From the NCBI GenBank assembly GCA_934047225.1, contig OW203992.1:18341501-18405500 (forward strand): a stretch of 64,000 nt of DNA. The letters are read 5' to 3'. This document shows, piece after piece, positions 22,601 to 32,740 of the stretch (positions within the stretch are counted from its first letter, which is position 1; each line of letters starts with the position of its first letter). The notes beneath the pieces are model-generated. The model searched no databases, was not told where the DNA came from, and worked only from the letters and a program-made list of their open reading frames with translations. The translations under genes were made by a program, and so were the position numbers. The stretch comes from Ypsolopha sequella (taxonomy: Eukaryota; Arthropoda; Insecta; Lepidoptera; Ypsolophidae).

Positions 22601-23662
22601 TTCCGGTGCCGCGCTCAGCCTAAGGCTCCGCTCATGGCTGATCTCCCAGCAGACAGAGTTACTCCTCAGCCAGTTTTTAGTCACGTCACGACGGACTTTG
22701 CTGGCCACTTCTTCGTTAAATCCAGCACGTTGCGGAACGCGAAACTCATAAAAGCGTACTTTTGTATTTTCGTTTGCCTCGCAACAAAGGCGGTTCATTT
22801 GGAACCAGTCTCTGCACTCTCAACGGAAGCGTTCTTTGCGGCATTGCAACGTTTTATCTCACGTCGCGGTACTCCGGTTCTCATTCGTTCAGACTGCGGC
22901 ACAAACTATGTAGGTGCTAGGAATCAACTCATTGAAGTTCAGAACTTCCTCAGGTCAAACAATGATGCAATCACTCACAAGCTCGCGAATCAGCACATAA
23001 CTTGGTTACTGAACCCGCCTAAAGGGCCTTGGTTCGGCGCACTGCACGAAATAAACGTAAAATCCACCAAGCAACTACTTTATCGTGTGATAGGTGAACA
23101 GCACCTCACTTTTGAGGAATTCTCTACTCTTTTGGCTCGAATTGAGGCTGTACTCAATTCAAGACCCCTCTGCCCAATTTCATCCGACCCTACGGACTTT
23201 GAACCTCTCACGGCCGGACATTTCATTATTGGTCGTCCGCTCACCGCTCTACCTGAGCAGTCTTTTGACGACAGACCCATATCTGCTCTTAAACGGTTTC
23301 AACTCATTCAAGCGCTCTCTCAGCGCTTTTGGACTCTCTGGTCCAGATCCTACCTCCATACCCTGCAAACCCGCTCCAAATGGCTCTCCCCTTCTTCCCC
23401 TCCTCAAGTGGGTGAACTGGTACTCATCAAAGAGGATGACCTGCCTCCGCTCCAATGGAAGTTGGGAAGAATTCTCCGCACGATACCTGGCAAGGATGGA
23501 GTGATACGAGTTGTGGATCTGGACACAGCTCATGGAAATCTGCGACGACCTGTGTTCAAGATAGCCAGGCTGCCGTTGGATTCAGCTCAAGAGGAGCCGC
23601 AGCCCCGGCCCCCCCAGGATGTTCACGCTACACTACGTTACCAGCATGACGTTAGAACATGA
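19628..23662 (+). CDS. pol: BEL/Pao Pol: protease, RT, RNase H, integrase
   Basis: 1344 residues from the first ATG; translation may really come from readthrough. A DUF1758-type aspartic protease lies at 25-170 with LLDCGS at 46-51, where Cys replaces the usual Ser/Thr after the catalytic Asp48. Reverse transcriptase runs from about 290 to 560, with the first catalytic Asp at 390 (STDI) and FVDD at 466-469. RNase H spans about 635-780 (Asp645 in GFADAS, Asp722 in WSDST, Asp768 in PADC). The integrase HHCC finger is about 951-991; its core has D1023, D1089 (RSDCGTN) and E1141. A DUF5641-like tail covers about 1210-1330. The last 43 bases overlap the 3' LTR. All key residues except the protease Ser/Thr are present, so it looks active. 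Confidence 0.93.
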   Translation: MTSTPTEDSCNSAQRVVNVTNTPILLPTVSLKIADVHGQFHSARALLDCGSMLTLCSQRMATVLNLPSKHTCLKIAGVGNQHTQNSKASITIVCRPTHRDTPMITATAHILKNVTGYLPLEKVPDLAQLTGHPPIPLADREYHTPAPVDLILGSDILGQVLDGTKVSLGPGKPIAFGTIFDFTLIGPFENLHTSPTNQVNSVHIVGSHTDSEHSTHDIHKSLERFWESEEPQTYKHTSPLEDQCEDIFRTTTTREPSGQYVVTLPFLHNAPTLGSTHAIALRRFLNLEKKLQANPPFRSKYVEFMSDYIKLGHMSPCHPNTFAHKSHFYIPHHGIFKPGSEKLRCVFDGSCKSSNGVNLNDCLHTGPALQQDIVDIIMSFRTHSQVFSTDIRMMFRNILIHPEQRRFQLILWRSSPDQPLLTYALNTVTYGLRSSPYHAIRTLLQLADDEGHRYPHAAQVLRKSIFVDDILSGADSVESAQSLQSELIELLALGGFQLSKWTSNSPQLLERFPDDQCDMPKDFDFSPDSNSIKVLGIQWIPQTDEFTYRISLPTHAQVTKRSILSTVASLYDPNGWVTPVIFRAKILLQKLWLLKIGWDEPISEEVHTEWQHISEDLPQLSNLRLPRHICKYKPTSTYSLHGFADASEVGFGAVIYLHERNTTGHVNVHLIIGKSKVAPIKTRLSIPKLELSAATLLSQLMTRVSAQLSAHIAIQTHTCWSDSTIVLAWLNTSPHRLQTFEANRVAKITATSTSHTWKHVPTNLNPADCASRGMSAQSLSLHDLWWSPSWLKEPTCTWPKMPPALGHHALPGLKPKKVPAHIAVPDIDLDLLTRYSSLDKLVGVTACIKRFIFNCRHSPDARRSGPLTASERRDALLHWVRSVQHNEFAEDINRIQTDKVCPVRLQRLSPFIKDGLLRVGGRLSHASIRYDAQHPLILPSSSPLVDLIIDHYHTIHCHPGADTLHAILRQQYWILSARRIIRHRVFKCIRCFRCRAQPKAPLMADLPADRVTPQPVFSHVTTDFAGHFFVKSSTLRNAKLIKAYFCIFVCLATKAVHLEPVSALSTEAFFAALQRFISRRGTPVLIRSDCGTNYVGARNQLIEVQNFLRSNNDAITHKLANQHITWLLNPPKGPWFGALHEINVKSTKQLLYRVIGEQHLTFEEFSTLLARIEAVLNSRPLCPISSDPTDFEPLTAGHFIIGRPLTALPEQSFDDRPISALKRFQLIQALSQRFWTLWSRSYLHTLQTRSKWLSPSSPPQVGELVLIKEDDLPPLQWKLGRILRTIPGKDGVIRVVDLDTAHGNLRRPVFKIARLPLDSAQEEPQPRPPQDVHATLRYQHDVRT

Positions 23663-24066
23663 CGTGTCATTCGCGTGCGCATGCGCGAACGACCACCCCC
23701 TCCCCGCCGCGCGCCGGTCGAGGCGCGCGCGGGCGCTGGCTTCATTCTGTTGCGTCCGAACTCTCGAGAGAACGACACACGTGTATAAACATTCGTGCCG
23801 CCGATACAAACAATCTCGCGTATTCACCGTGTCTTGTGAACATATAAGTGCTGTGTAATACTTCAAGACATCCAGCTCATCACTGCCCAAAGTGCCAGCA
23901 TTAATCAGCTCAACGAGGGGAGACGACACGCGGCGCGCTTCGTCGGCTCACCGAAAACACCAAGAACAACATATAACACAGGTCAGTCAGTGCACCCACA
24001 TTGTTTCCACAATTCTCCTGTGTCAAATCCCATCCGCCCTGCAGTTTCTGTAATCCCGCGATTACA
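23620..24066 (+). repeat. 3' LTR of the BEL/Pao element
   Basis: 447 bp with no difference seen from the 5' LTR. The sequence just upstream (AAGAGGAGCCGCAG, then a C-run) is a weak polypurine tract. The end of pol lies in the first 43 bases. Confidence 0.93.
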
Positions 24067-24144
24067 CTTACTCTTTTTTTCACTTTCCTATGCGATTTTG
24101 AAAATTATCCTCCACCAACAACATATTCATCGTCGATTTTTCGA

Positions 24145-24368
24145 AGAGCCGGCCGTGGTATTTTGTGTAGGTATAACACGGTGGAAATATCCCAGCATTT
24201 CGAATGAATGCGGTTCATTCACCTCCGCGTCACACTTCACACCGGTATCAGCCCGTAAGTACTGAGACCAGAGTTGAAGTGTGCCGCGGGGTGGGGAAAG
24301 CGCATTCTCTCGAGGTGCCGAGATATTTCCGCCGTGTTATACCTACACAAAATACCACGGCCGGCTCT
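24145..24368. repeat. Palindromic MITE-like element next to the BEL/Pao insertion
   Basis: 46-bp arms beginning AGAGCCGGCCGTGGTATTTT (24145-24190 and inverted 24323-24368) differ at one position. Weaker symmetry continues to a centre near 24257, so nearly the whole element is a fold-back. It sits inside element 1 and not at a BEL/Pao boundary. There is no coding capacity. Confidence 0.75.
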
Positions 24369-24470
24369 TAGTACCACTGAGCCTACTGAGCGTAGTATAC
24401 GATCAACCAACACCAACCAACACATAGAATTGAGAGACACCAGTATACAGAAAACCATTTAGAAAAGTTC

Positions 24471-25957
24471 ATGCAGTGGTTTAAGAAACATTCGCCTTTC
24501 CCGCGATCTAAAAATCTTATGTCCCTGTCAACTGGGCTAATTGGCGAAGTCGATATAAATTGTTATGATGCAAAGTCAATAGGCGAAGAAGCAATAAACA
24601 AATCTGTAATTGAAGAAAATAAGTTCGGGACTCTAAAGTTCAAGCGTGAAAATTTGATAAAGTCCCTGTCTTCAGCAACAGCTTCAGTGAAGGTGGGTAA
24701 TGACACAGTACAAGTGGACACAACTCAATTGTTTCAACGAATACTTTTTGGCTTGGTTTTTGCACGAGTTATCCACAGTTGTCATTATTTGATGAGAACT
24801 CACTTATGCGGAAATCGAATAAATTAGCTCTATAAACTTTATTCAACAAAGTCCCTGAACAAACAATCAATACAGTAGATACTTTCTACGTTATCAATGG
24901 TGGTTACCTTCTCAATCGGGTGATATAGCCAAAAGAAAAGACTTTCTTGGACGCATTACATTCAACCTCTTACATTCAAAGAAATTACGGCCACCTGGTT
25001 ATTATCGTATTTGATCGTTACTCTGAAAATCATGTAAGCCCAAAGAGTTAAAGACGACAAAGACAACTTGTACAACGTAAGACCCCGGAAATTGGTTGCA
25101 CCGAAGACAAGGTTATAGTTGAACCACAGGCCAGACTTCTCTCCAATCTTGAAAACAAGGAGAGATTTATTTCGCAGCTCATCGAGCACCTGAAAAAAAA
25201 TAGTATACGTACATCTCTTGCCAAAGATGATGCTGATTTACTAACCATTAGAACTGCCATTGGTGAATCTGACCAACACAAGTAGTTGGACAAGATATTG
25301 ACTTGCTGGCTTTTTTGATTGCACTAACCCGAAGACAAAACATAGTAATGCTCAAGGAAATTCAAAAAAAAGCAAAGAAAAGAATGTACAATTCCCAAGA
25401 CTTACAGTGTGCTAATTTGGTGCCCATCATAAAAGAATCAATTCCTTTCTTACACGCTGTAAGTGGCTGTGACGGTACGTCAGCTTTCTATAGAAAAGGT
25501 AAAATACAGACAGTACAAATATTTAGCAATAGACTGGATTTACACTACATTGCCGCGGTGTACAACAATCCCAATAGCGCCTGAGAAGAGCTCTAAAAGG
25601 CCGGCGAACACATTATTCTCGCGCTATACAAAGCTCCATCCGAAGAAGTGAATTTAAATTTTCACAGATTTGTTTGCTTAGAAAAATTTATAGGACAGGC
25701 TAACAGTGCTGTTATCTTCGTGAAGTTGCCACCTACATCGTCTCCTGCTCGCCATCATTCTCGGCAAACCATCCATCAGATGCAAAGTTAGAGGAGTAAC
25801 CTTTTACCGCCAGAAGAATGGAGCTGGAAAAAAATGCCAACTGTCTAACGCCCGTTTTATTTACGGAGCCGCCAGTACCAGCTGTGTCTGCAAACAAGGC
25901 TGTGGTAGACGCTGTAGATGTGTGAAAGCCGATTTAAGATGCACCACCATGTGCTAA
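24471..25957 (+). pseudogene. Decayed element-1 gene: acidic nuclease-like motifs plus CXC-like cysteine cluster
   Basis: Broken into several frames. The first (24471-24827) reads SLSTGLIGEVDINCYDAKSI, later RENLIKSLSSATAS and TQLFQRILF. This resembles the N-terminal part of a multi-copy arthropod protein family of unknown function. Later pieces carry KDDADLLTIRTA (DAD at 25229-25237), VVGQDIDLLA (DxD at 25294-25302), FLHAVSGCDGTSAFYRKGK (GCD at 25465-25473) and a terminal cluster SCVCKQGCGRRCRC...C before the stop at 25955-25957. The frame breaks near 25288 and elsewhere show it is a pseudogene. The order of acidic motifs matches the palindromic element at 58.5-62.4 kb. The XPG/FEN-like nuclease reading is inference. 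Confidence 0.6.
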
Positions 25958-26239
25958 AAATTTTAGAGGCCTGAGTTGTTTAAATAGACTTAAAGTAAAT
26001 ATAGACGAAGATTAATTTAGATGTTTCCAGTTCTTTTAAAAATGATTAAATGTAAATAACAGGTTTCTAATGAAATATAATATATGAAGGAAGATACTCG
26101 TAGGTAAGCTGCTTTTATTTGCAAACTCTCAGGAATAAGCCCTGTCGCGATGGACAATGAATATAGCCTCATTGATAAATTAAATTTTCAAAATAGGATA
26201 GCGAAGTAAAAAGAGAAAAAATAGTTCACTTTTTACATA

Positions 26240-26620
26240 ATCTATCCACAAATCCACATCTTGTTCGTAAATGCAAAATTTTTGAAGAAAGCAAAATTTT
26301 TACGAAGACCATTTGATAAATTACGAAAAATGATCAAATTCAGAAGCTGATTGCGCGGAAACTGTAAGTGATATCGCTTTTATATGTATAGAAGGATAAT
26401 AGTAAATTTATCAAGGATAATTTCTTTAATTCACACTTTCCATGTATCGTGTACGGTTTTTTTTTTTACTGTAAAAAACCGTGATTCGGGACACGTTTAG
26501 GCGTGCGGGGGGGTGAAGCTGCCCCGGGAGGGGAAGGGACGGTTAATAAATTTTAACTTCGTTCTATAACGAATGTATCCCGATAGATAAATGTACTCCA
26601 TACATTTTGCCAAATTTTCA
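26240..26620. repeat. Right inverted end of element 1
   Basis: Inverted partner of 15838-16200, ending AAATTTTCAGC next to TTAA at 26623-26626. Confidence 0.7.
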
Positions 26621-26626
26621 GCTTAA

Positions 26627-28072
26627 ATAACTGAATTATAAGCAGACATCAGCAGTGAGCGCGGCGGCGGCGGTGGCGGCAGAACCACAGGCCTGTTCGA
26701 GCATCCTCGTCCTCACTTGAATGCGATACTGACTGACCGCTTTTACTCTCCACTCGCCGCATCGTGGATATGTCTGCTCTGCACTATTAATAAGACCCAC
26801 TTGTGCGATCTGGCCACTTGATTCAATCCTCCAATTATCTATTATCTATATTGGATCGGGGATATAAAACAAACATAAACTCATATCGTCTATCATAATT
26901 TATTTCATCTGAAACTTTCCCTCTCGAAGAATACAGTCTTTACGACCAAACGTAAGCTTAGGTTAAAGACCGGAAAGAAATAAAGCTAGCAAAATAGGGA
27001 AACTACGCAGAGGATGTTAAGTATAGAGAGCCGTTCGGAATAAAAGGTCGCTTTTGAAATAAATTATACCCCAATTCGGCCGTTTCGATTCAAATTGAAA
27101 GAGCATCTCCATATAGAGATTTCTCTAGCCACAGCGAAAGCAAGAATACAAATAGGTGTATAAACGGAATTGAAATCGCTTCATGAATCGTACGGCCGAG
27201 TCACATTGTCAGACTTTTATAACGGGAGAAAGATTAGTCCAAGCGACAGTGAACATTAATTAAACGCCTGAATTCATACTGGAGACTGTTAGTGATACTA
27301 CCAAAGTTCAATAATCCTTATTTCGAAGACATAAAAAAAAGTTTGTTCACATACGATCTGCACTAGCTCAAATACAATTATTCCTAGTATAGGCAGTAAC
27401 ACATTTAATTGTTCCATTTTGTTTTTGTTATCCCAACTAAATGTTACCCGTTTCCGATAAAAACATACCTCAAAAAACCAAGTATCAATCGATAGGCAAT
27501 CTTTTTGTTGATATTATCTATTCATTGCATATTCGCAAGCCCATCACGTCCGCAATAGATAGTGCGCATAATTTTTACAGGGATACAACGGCGGGTAGCG
27601 TTACCAAGCGATAGGAGATTATAAAACAAAACGACGTAAATAGGCCTCGGAATAGGCCGCGGGTAAGGGTCCCGCGGGATGTCCAAGCCGCGACTCGAAT
27701 GCCAGATGAGCTACTGCGAACCCTTAAACAAAAAGTACACATTCGGCTCCCTCCTGAGTTCAGCTCAACTACTATTAGAAGCAGTTGCCGTCAAGGTGTA
27801 AATGAGGGCTTGTTTCTGTATTGCCAACAAAGAACCGTGATGTATGAACCTTTCTCTTTGGCGCTTTGTGTATGTATGTACGTACGTAGGTATTAGGCGT
27901 ACCTCGATACTCTACACACAGCGTAGCGTGCATCGTTCGATTGTTCAACAAAGGCCAGTTGCAGGAAATGTAGTTCTTCCTGCCGCTTATACGATCGCAT
28001 AGAGAAACTTGGTCCTCGGGCTGCTTTCTAACTGTCGACTTTCGCAAAGTGGCCTTTTACCTGTCTTGTATA
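26627..28072. other. No gene recognised
   Basis: A GGCGGCGGCGGTGGCGGC run is near 26660. The block TTCGATTCAAATTGAAAGAG with AGATTTCTC following (about 27084-27126) recurs in similar form near 30532-30572, so part of this stretch is repeated. Frames at 27699-28047 show no known domain. Confidence 0.35.
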
Positions 28073-28590
28073 CTTCCATGCAGGCTTGTAACTACGTCCG
28101 GAAGATATTTGCCTAGGGCTTTTCATTTAGAATCAATATTCCTTGGGCAATACGCAATTTCATCCTATTTAGAATAGTTACACAGACAAAAGAATAAAAT
28201 AAAAAAATGTAAAACTATATACTAAATAAAAAAAAAAAACAAATCGGCGCCGTCTTGAGGCAGAGTCTAAAAAGGCTAGCGTTGAATAAGTAAGCTAGTA
28301 TAGATATGAATAAAATGAAATTATTTTTGAAACTTCCATGCGGGCTGGTAACTACGTCCGGAAGATACTTGCCTAGGGCTTTTCATTTAGAATCAATATT
28401 CCTTAGGCAATACGCAATTTCATCCTATTTAGAATAGATACACAGACAAAAGAATAAAATAAAATAAAATAAAAACTATATACAAAATAAAAAAAAATGC
28501 CAAATCGGCGCCGTCTTGAGGCAGAGTCTAAAAAGGCTTGCGTTGAATAAGTAAGCTAGTATAGATATGAATAAAATGAAATTACTATTG
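28073..28590. repeat. Tandem duplication of a ~260-bp unit
   Basis: Two direct copies, 28073-28332 and 28333-28590, each beginning CTTCCATGC and including CTACGTCCGGAAGATA, CCTAGGGCTTTTCATTTAGA, ATCGGCGCCGTCTTGAGGCA and GCTAGTATAGATATGAATAA. They differ by point changes and by the length of A-rich runs. Confidence 0.88.
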
Positions 28591-29796
28591 AATATACTAT
28601 ACCAACTCTTTAATATACCAATTCTTTCACCGATACGATTTCGGCATTTTCAAGGCGTGTGTCGTTCTTAGGACGACGACGTCACAGTATAAACAACGTG
28701 TTATAAACTCGTTATTAATAACAATTTGTATATCAAGCTCACGCGAGTTTTAACAATATCTATTATATAAAATCGAAAAGCAAGAAAGGGACAAAATTCA
28801 TGGGAAAGACTGATATGACGCTCTACACACCATTGTGTGCGCGTATCCCTCACGCGAACGCTAAAATCATGAAAAAGATTATGCAATTCGATTCCATGGA
28901 TTGTAACAATGATGAACGGCATAAAAAATATGGGTTTGGATAAGTGATTATGATAAGTAATATTAAAGAATGAAATTTTGAAATCAAAATGTTCCGCGTT
29001 TCAGAAACGTCAGATCTGTATGGCGTATGGCATGTCTAAACGGCCGTTTACACTATTTTGGGTTTGCAAAAACGTAACATTATGCAACGCAACTTTAAAC
29101 GCAAATTTAATATTTATTATTTCCAACGCGGGCGGAGCCGCGGGGACATCTAGTTATAAATAAAATTGCAAGAAACAAAACTGCAAAACTAAATTGATCA
29201 AGTAATATTCCACACAGAAAGGGATTGATAGATGAGAAATTAACAAATTGTCGGATTTACTCCTTTACTTGTGCCAGAAGACCTCCGATGGCCTCCCTTC
29301 GTGCTAAATTTTTGAAGTGCCTATATAGATTTTCATGGTGATCCAATTTGTATGAAATTGATTACATAAAGGGCAATAACATTTTTACGCCTTGAGTTAG
29401 AAACCTTATTTTTTTACGGCACCATGAGGCCGATTGGGGCCGTAGATTGGGGCTGTAGGAAGTATCAGTTTCAACTTGATATCTCCAACGGGCAGTTCAG
29501 TTCTGTTATTTCGCCCATGGTTCTGTTTAGTTCAGCAGATGCGGCCGATTAACCCTTGATCTTTATAACCTTTCCCGGGGTACTATTTTTAACTCACGCC
29601 TGTCTCCCAGAGGGGTAAGCAGATACTACAGATTTCCATCTGCTACGATCCTGACACGCGATAATTACATGGACAATATGGACATACATCCTGTATTTAT
29701 TTTCCTTTTATGCTAAGTTAATACTAGAAAGCCATTTTTCATCAAAATTTTGTTTTTGTTTATTTTTACGATTATAATACTTTCTTTTGAGTTTAT
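28591..29796. other. No gene recognised
   Basis: AT-rich with short unsupported frames on both strands. No repeat family was recognised. Confidence 0.3.
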
Positions 29797-30209
29797 GAGG
29801 CTATCCGAATTTTATTTTTGTCACTGTCACTCCAAGCGAAAAAACGCGCAGTGCGAGAGGGGCGAAAGGGAAAAAAGTTAGTGTTATATTTTAATTAAAA
29901 AAACTAAAATAGCTAGCCAAATTTCCAAAATCAAAACTCTAGATACTTTAAACCCATCTAAAGCTATTAAAACCCATCTAATAAAAAGTGTTTAAGTTCG
30001 GTACATGGTTCCTATTCATTTAACGAGGAGAAAAAGTGTGTTTGAAGACCTCATTTCAACAATTATTCCTATTGAAGAAAATATATCCAAGCAAGTTTTC
30101 CAATTACAAAACCCCAGATTATATAATCAAAATACATATACCAGAATATGATTACAATTTTCCGTACACAGAAAAAAAGCACCCGTATTTTTTTACATAT
30201 CGCCTTAAC
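29797..30209 (+). repeat. Dispersed repeat, copy A
   Basis: It starts GAGGCTATCCGAATTTTATT and contains GTCACTGTCACTCCAAGCGA and GCGCAGTGCGAGAGGGGCG, ending near CATATCGCCTTAAC. A second copy in the same orientation is at 39613-40004. The copies differ by many substitutions and indels. Confidence 0.8.
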
Positions 30210-32136
30210 TCCTACCATCGGCGTCGCTCGAAATAAAAAATCCTCTCTAAACGCAAACAGTGGAAGGACGGGCGGAATAGTGTGTTATGTGACAATTCAA
30301 TTATCCTTTAGTCAGAGCGAGCAATCTCGACGTCTCAAAACAAAGACCCTGCTAATAGTATCGCGCCACGGATAAACAGGGCGACACTGTGTTTGTGTTG
30401 AAAAAAAATAAAGGCGCGACGCGACGATCGGCGACACTCGCATTCGAATAGATGAGAGAGGCGATAAACAGGAGGATCCGTACCGAACGGAGGGTCGATA
30501 TCGAAATACATTATTCGACGATCCGAGTGTTCCGATTCAAATTGAAAGAGCACCTCCGACATGAGATTTCTCAGGCGGCGAGTGGGCGCAGAATATAAAT
30601 CGGCGCATAACCAGAAATGGAAGGGCTGTGAATTTCCGTCTCGCGGTCGGCGACACAGCGACATCGGGAGGGTGTTTTCTTTTGAAAGGAATGACGGAAA
30701 TACAAATAGCTGTTTAGTTTTGTTCGTTGTGAGCACTACCTACGCGAAAACCTACGCAAGATATATATGTTTTAAATCTCAACTGCACTACAAATTACTA
30801 AACAATTTGAAACAAGATTTCTTCCATCCTATTCCGAACTACTTATCTGAAATTGCATTTCACGGAACAAGCGTTCATTTGAAAGAAACAAGCGAAGTTG
30901 TGTAGCACTGGCTGATGGAGAAGAAAAGCTTCAGCACTTTGAAAGTCTCGCTTTGAGTTAAACGCAAATTAGATTTCAATAAGTACGTCTGCAATATTGA
31001 CCGTCGTCGTCGCTCCGACGAGACGAGACCGGGACAGGCATCCCGGGATTTGAGCGGGATCTGTCTCGGCATTTCGACATTCTCCCATTTAACCTCTTTG
31101 AACACGGTAATAGAGCAATCTATGAATATAATTCAGGGACTAGAGTAGATAATGTCAGAAAACAATACGAAGCAAACTGTGCCATGCATAAGGGGTTCGT
31201 TAGTAACAGATGGTGTACGTTACACCCACTCCGACCTAACAAGCTACATAAAATACAAAGTTTAATACTTTGAGGCAGCCAATACACTTGAACCTGAAGT
31301 AATCCTGCGAGTATCTCGAAGCTCTACTTAACGGCAGAGTTTGGAGACTCCGAAGACTTTAAAGCTTTATTTGATACTTGGTTCTTGTTATTTTCGGCAC
31401 TCGGTGAAACTTCGTCTTGCTAGTTACTACATGAATAACGGGCACTTCCACCGAAAGTGGGATAACTAATAAATTACAAGCTTACTCAAAAGCGTCTTTG
31501 AACTCTGACGTGAAATAACTTTGCACCGCCAAACAGCGCCAGCACGCGGCGCGGAATCGATTACCTACTCACAATAAGATGGTTAGGCGCTGTTTTCAAT
31601 TTAACACGCCATTTTAAAATACCGTTCCACCATTATTCAAATTTTCAGTCCGGCCAACTGAATTCCCCTGGTAGGTTAGTTTAATACGCTGAATTTCGGA
31701 CATGAAACATTTTGTTATTCAGATCAGCTTTTCGTTATGTAAAGTTAACTTCAACTGTGCAAACCTACATAAATGTCCTGGACATAGTAGCAAAATCCAT
31801 TTAGTAAATGTCTCTAGAAATTTAGAATTTTCTGTTAATGGGTGTTTGGGACGTACACTGTTTTAGTTACAGTGTAAAATTTTCCGAACGCGATTCTGTA
31901 ATTTGCGATAAAATACTTAAGACTAGGCTCCCTAAATTGCAGAGTTTTTGCATAAATATGCTGAGTCAACTACATACTTCATCAAAGTTACATTTTAAAA
32001 TATACCATTACATTTTAAAATTATTGCGGCCGACATCATATAAATCCAATTTGGGGCAACATCACTACGATCTCAGCACTGTTTAATAAACACAGTGCAT
32101 GTCTCGATATATTTCATGGCAGTGTTTGTGACTTTA
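30210..32136. other. No gene recognised
   Basis: The region 30420-30720 is moderately GC-rich and shares a short block with 27084. Short frames on opposite strands (30335-30736, 30561-30905) are shadows of each other and show no family features. Confidence 0.3.
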
Positions 32137-32740
32137 AAGTGCGAGTAAGACTCGCGTACCTAGGGTTCCGTATTGTGGATGATAAATTTAATTTTGTCAT
32201 TTTTGTTCGTGAATTTCTCAACCACTTTATTTTTCCTGTAATCTTTACGTAAACACATCCGGCCAAGTGCGAGTAAGACTCGCGTACCTAGGGTTCCGTA
32301 TTGTGGATGATAAATTTAATATTGTCATTTTTGTTCGTGAATTTCTCAACCACTTTATTTTTCCTGTGATCTTTACGTAAACACATACTACCATGATTAT
32401 GATTTTGTTCATATTTTGAAACCAGTGCCAGTAAATATAGTAAAAATATACATAAAAACAATTGTAAAAACAATCACCTTTTTAATATCTACAATTTGAT
32501 ACCCATATTGTATTTATAGGAGAATATTTTTTATTTCTCTCACTTTTGTTTTGGAAACATTTTGAACGATTTCAAATTTATCATATTTTTTACACCGCGA
32601 TATGTGGACAAATTGTGCCAAATTTCATGTCTTTATCTTTAACGGTGCTAAAGTTATGAGGCATACGGACGGACGGACAACGGAGTCTCACCTAAAGCTT
32701 CTTTTTGTACCTTTTAGGTACTACGGAACCCTAAAAATCC
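32137..32740 (+). repeat. Lepidopteran dispersed repeat with a 129-bp internal tandem duplication
   Basis: AAGTGCGAGTAAGACTCGCG, then ACCTAGGGTTCCGTA, occurs twice, at 32137 and 32266, followed each time by TTGTTCGTGAATTTCTCAAC. Only the second copy continues through CGGACGGACGGACAACGGAG to TACGGAACCCTAAAA at about 32722-32736. Confidence 0.8.

Larger units (their letters stand above)
16252..24066 (+). mobile_element. Full-length BEL/Pao LTR retrotransposon
   Basis: Two 447-bp direct LTRs (16252-16698 and 23620-24066) bound a 7.8-kb element. CTTAC flanks both sides (16247-16251 and 24067-24071); 5-bp duplications fit BEL/Pao. Gag (17939-19507) has a DUF1759-type domain and zinc knuckles. Pol (19628-23662) carries protease, RT, RNase H and integrase in that order, the BEL/Pao arrangement, with a DUF5641-like tail. 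I found no envelope ORF. No LTR difference was seen on reading both copies, so insertion is very recent. The element is nested inside element 1. Confidence 0.93.
15828..26622 (+). mobile_element. Old DNA element with inverted ends, host of the BEL/Pao insertion (element 1)
   Basis: The left end (about 15838-16200) and the right end (about 26240-26620, inverted) share long blocks such as AAAATTTGGCAAAATGTATG, AAAATTTATTAACCGTCCC and CCGGTTTTTTAC-like text. TTAA borders both ends (15824-15827 and 26623-26626), which may be the target duplication. Between them lie the nested BEL/Pao element (16252-24066), a small palindrome (24145-24368) and a decayed plus-strand gene (24471-25957). Without the BEL/Pao insert the element is about 3 kb. 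TTAA is used by piggyBac and Kolobok-type transposons; no transposase of either was recognised. Confidence 0.6.
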
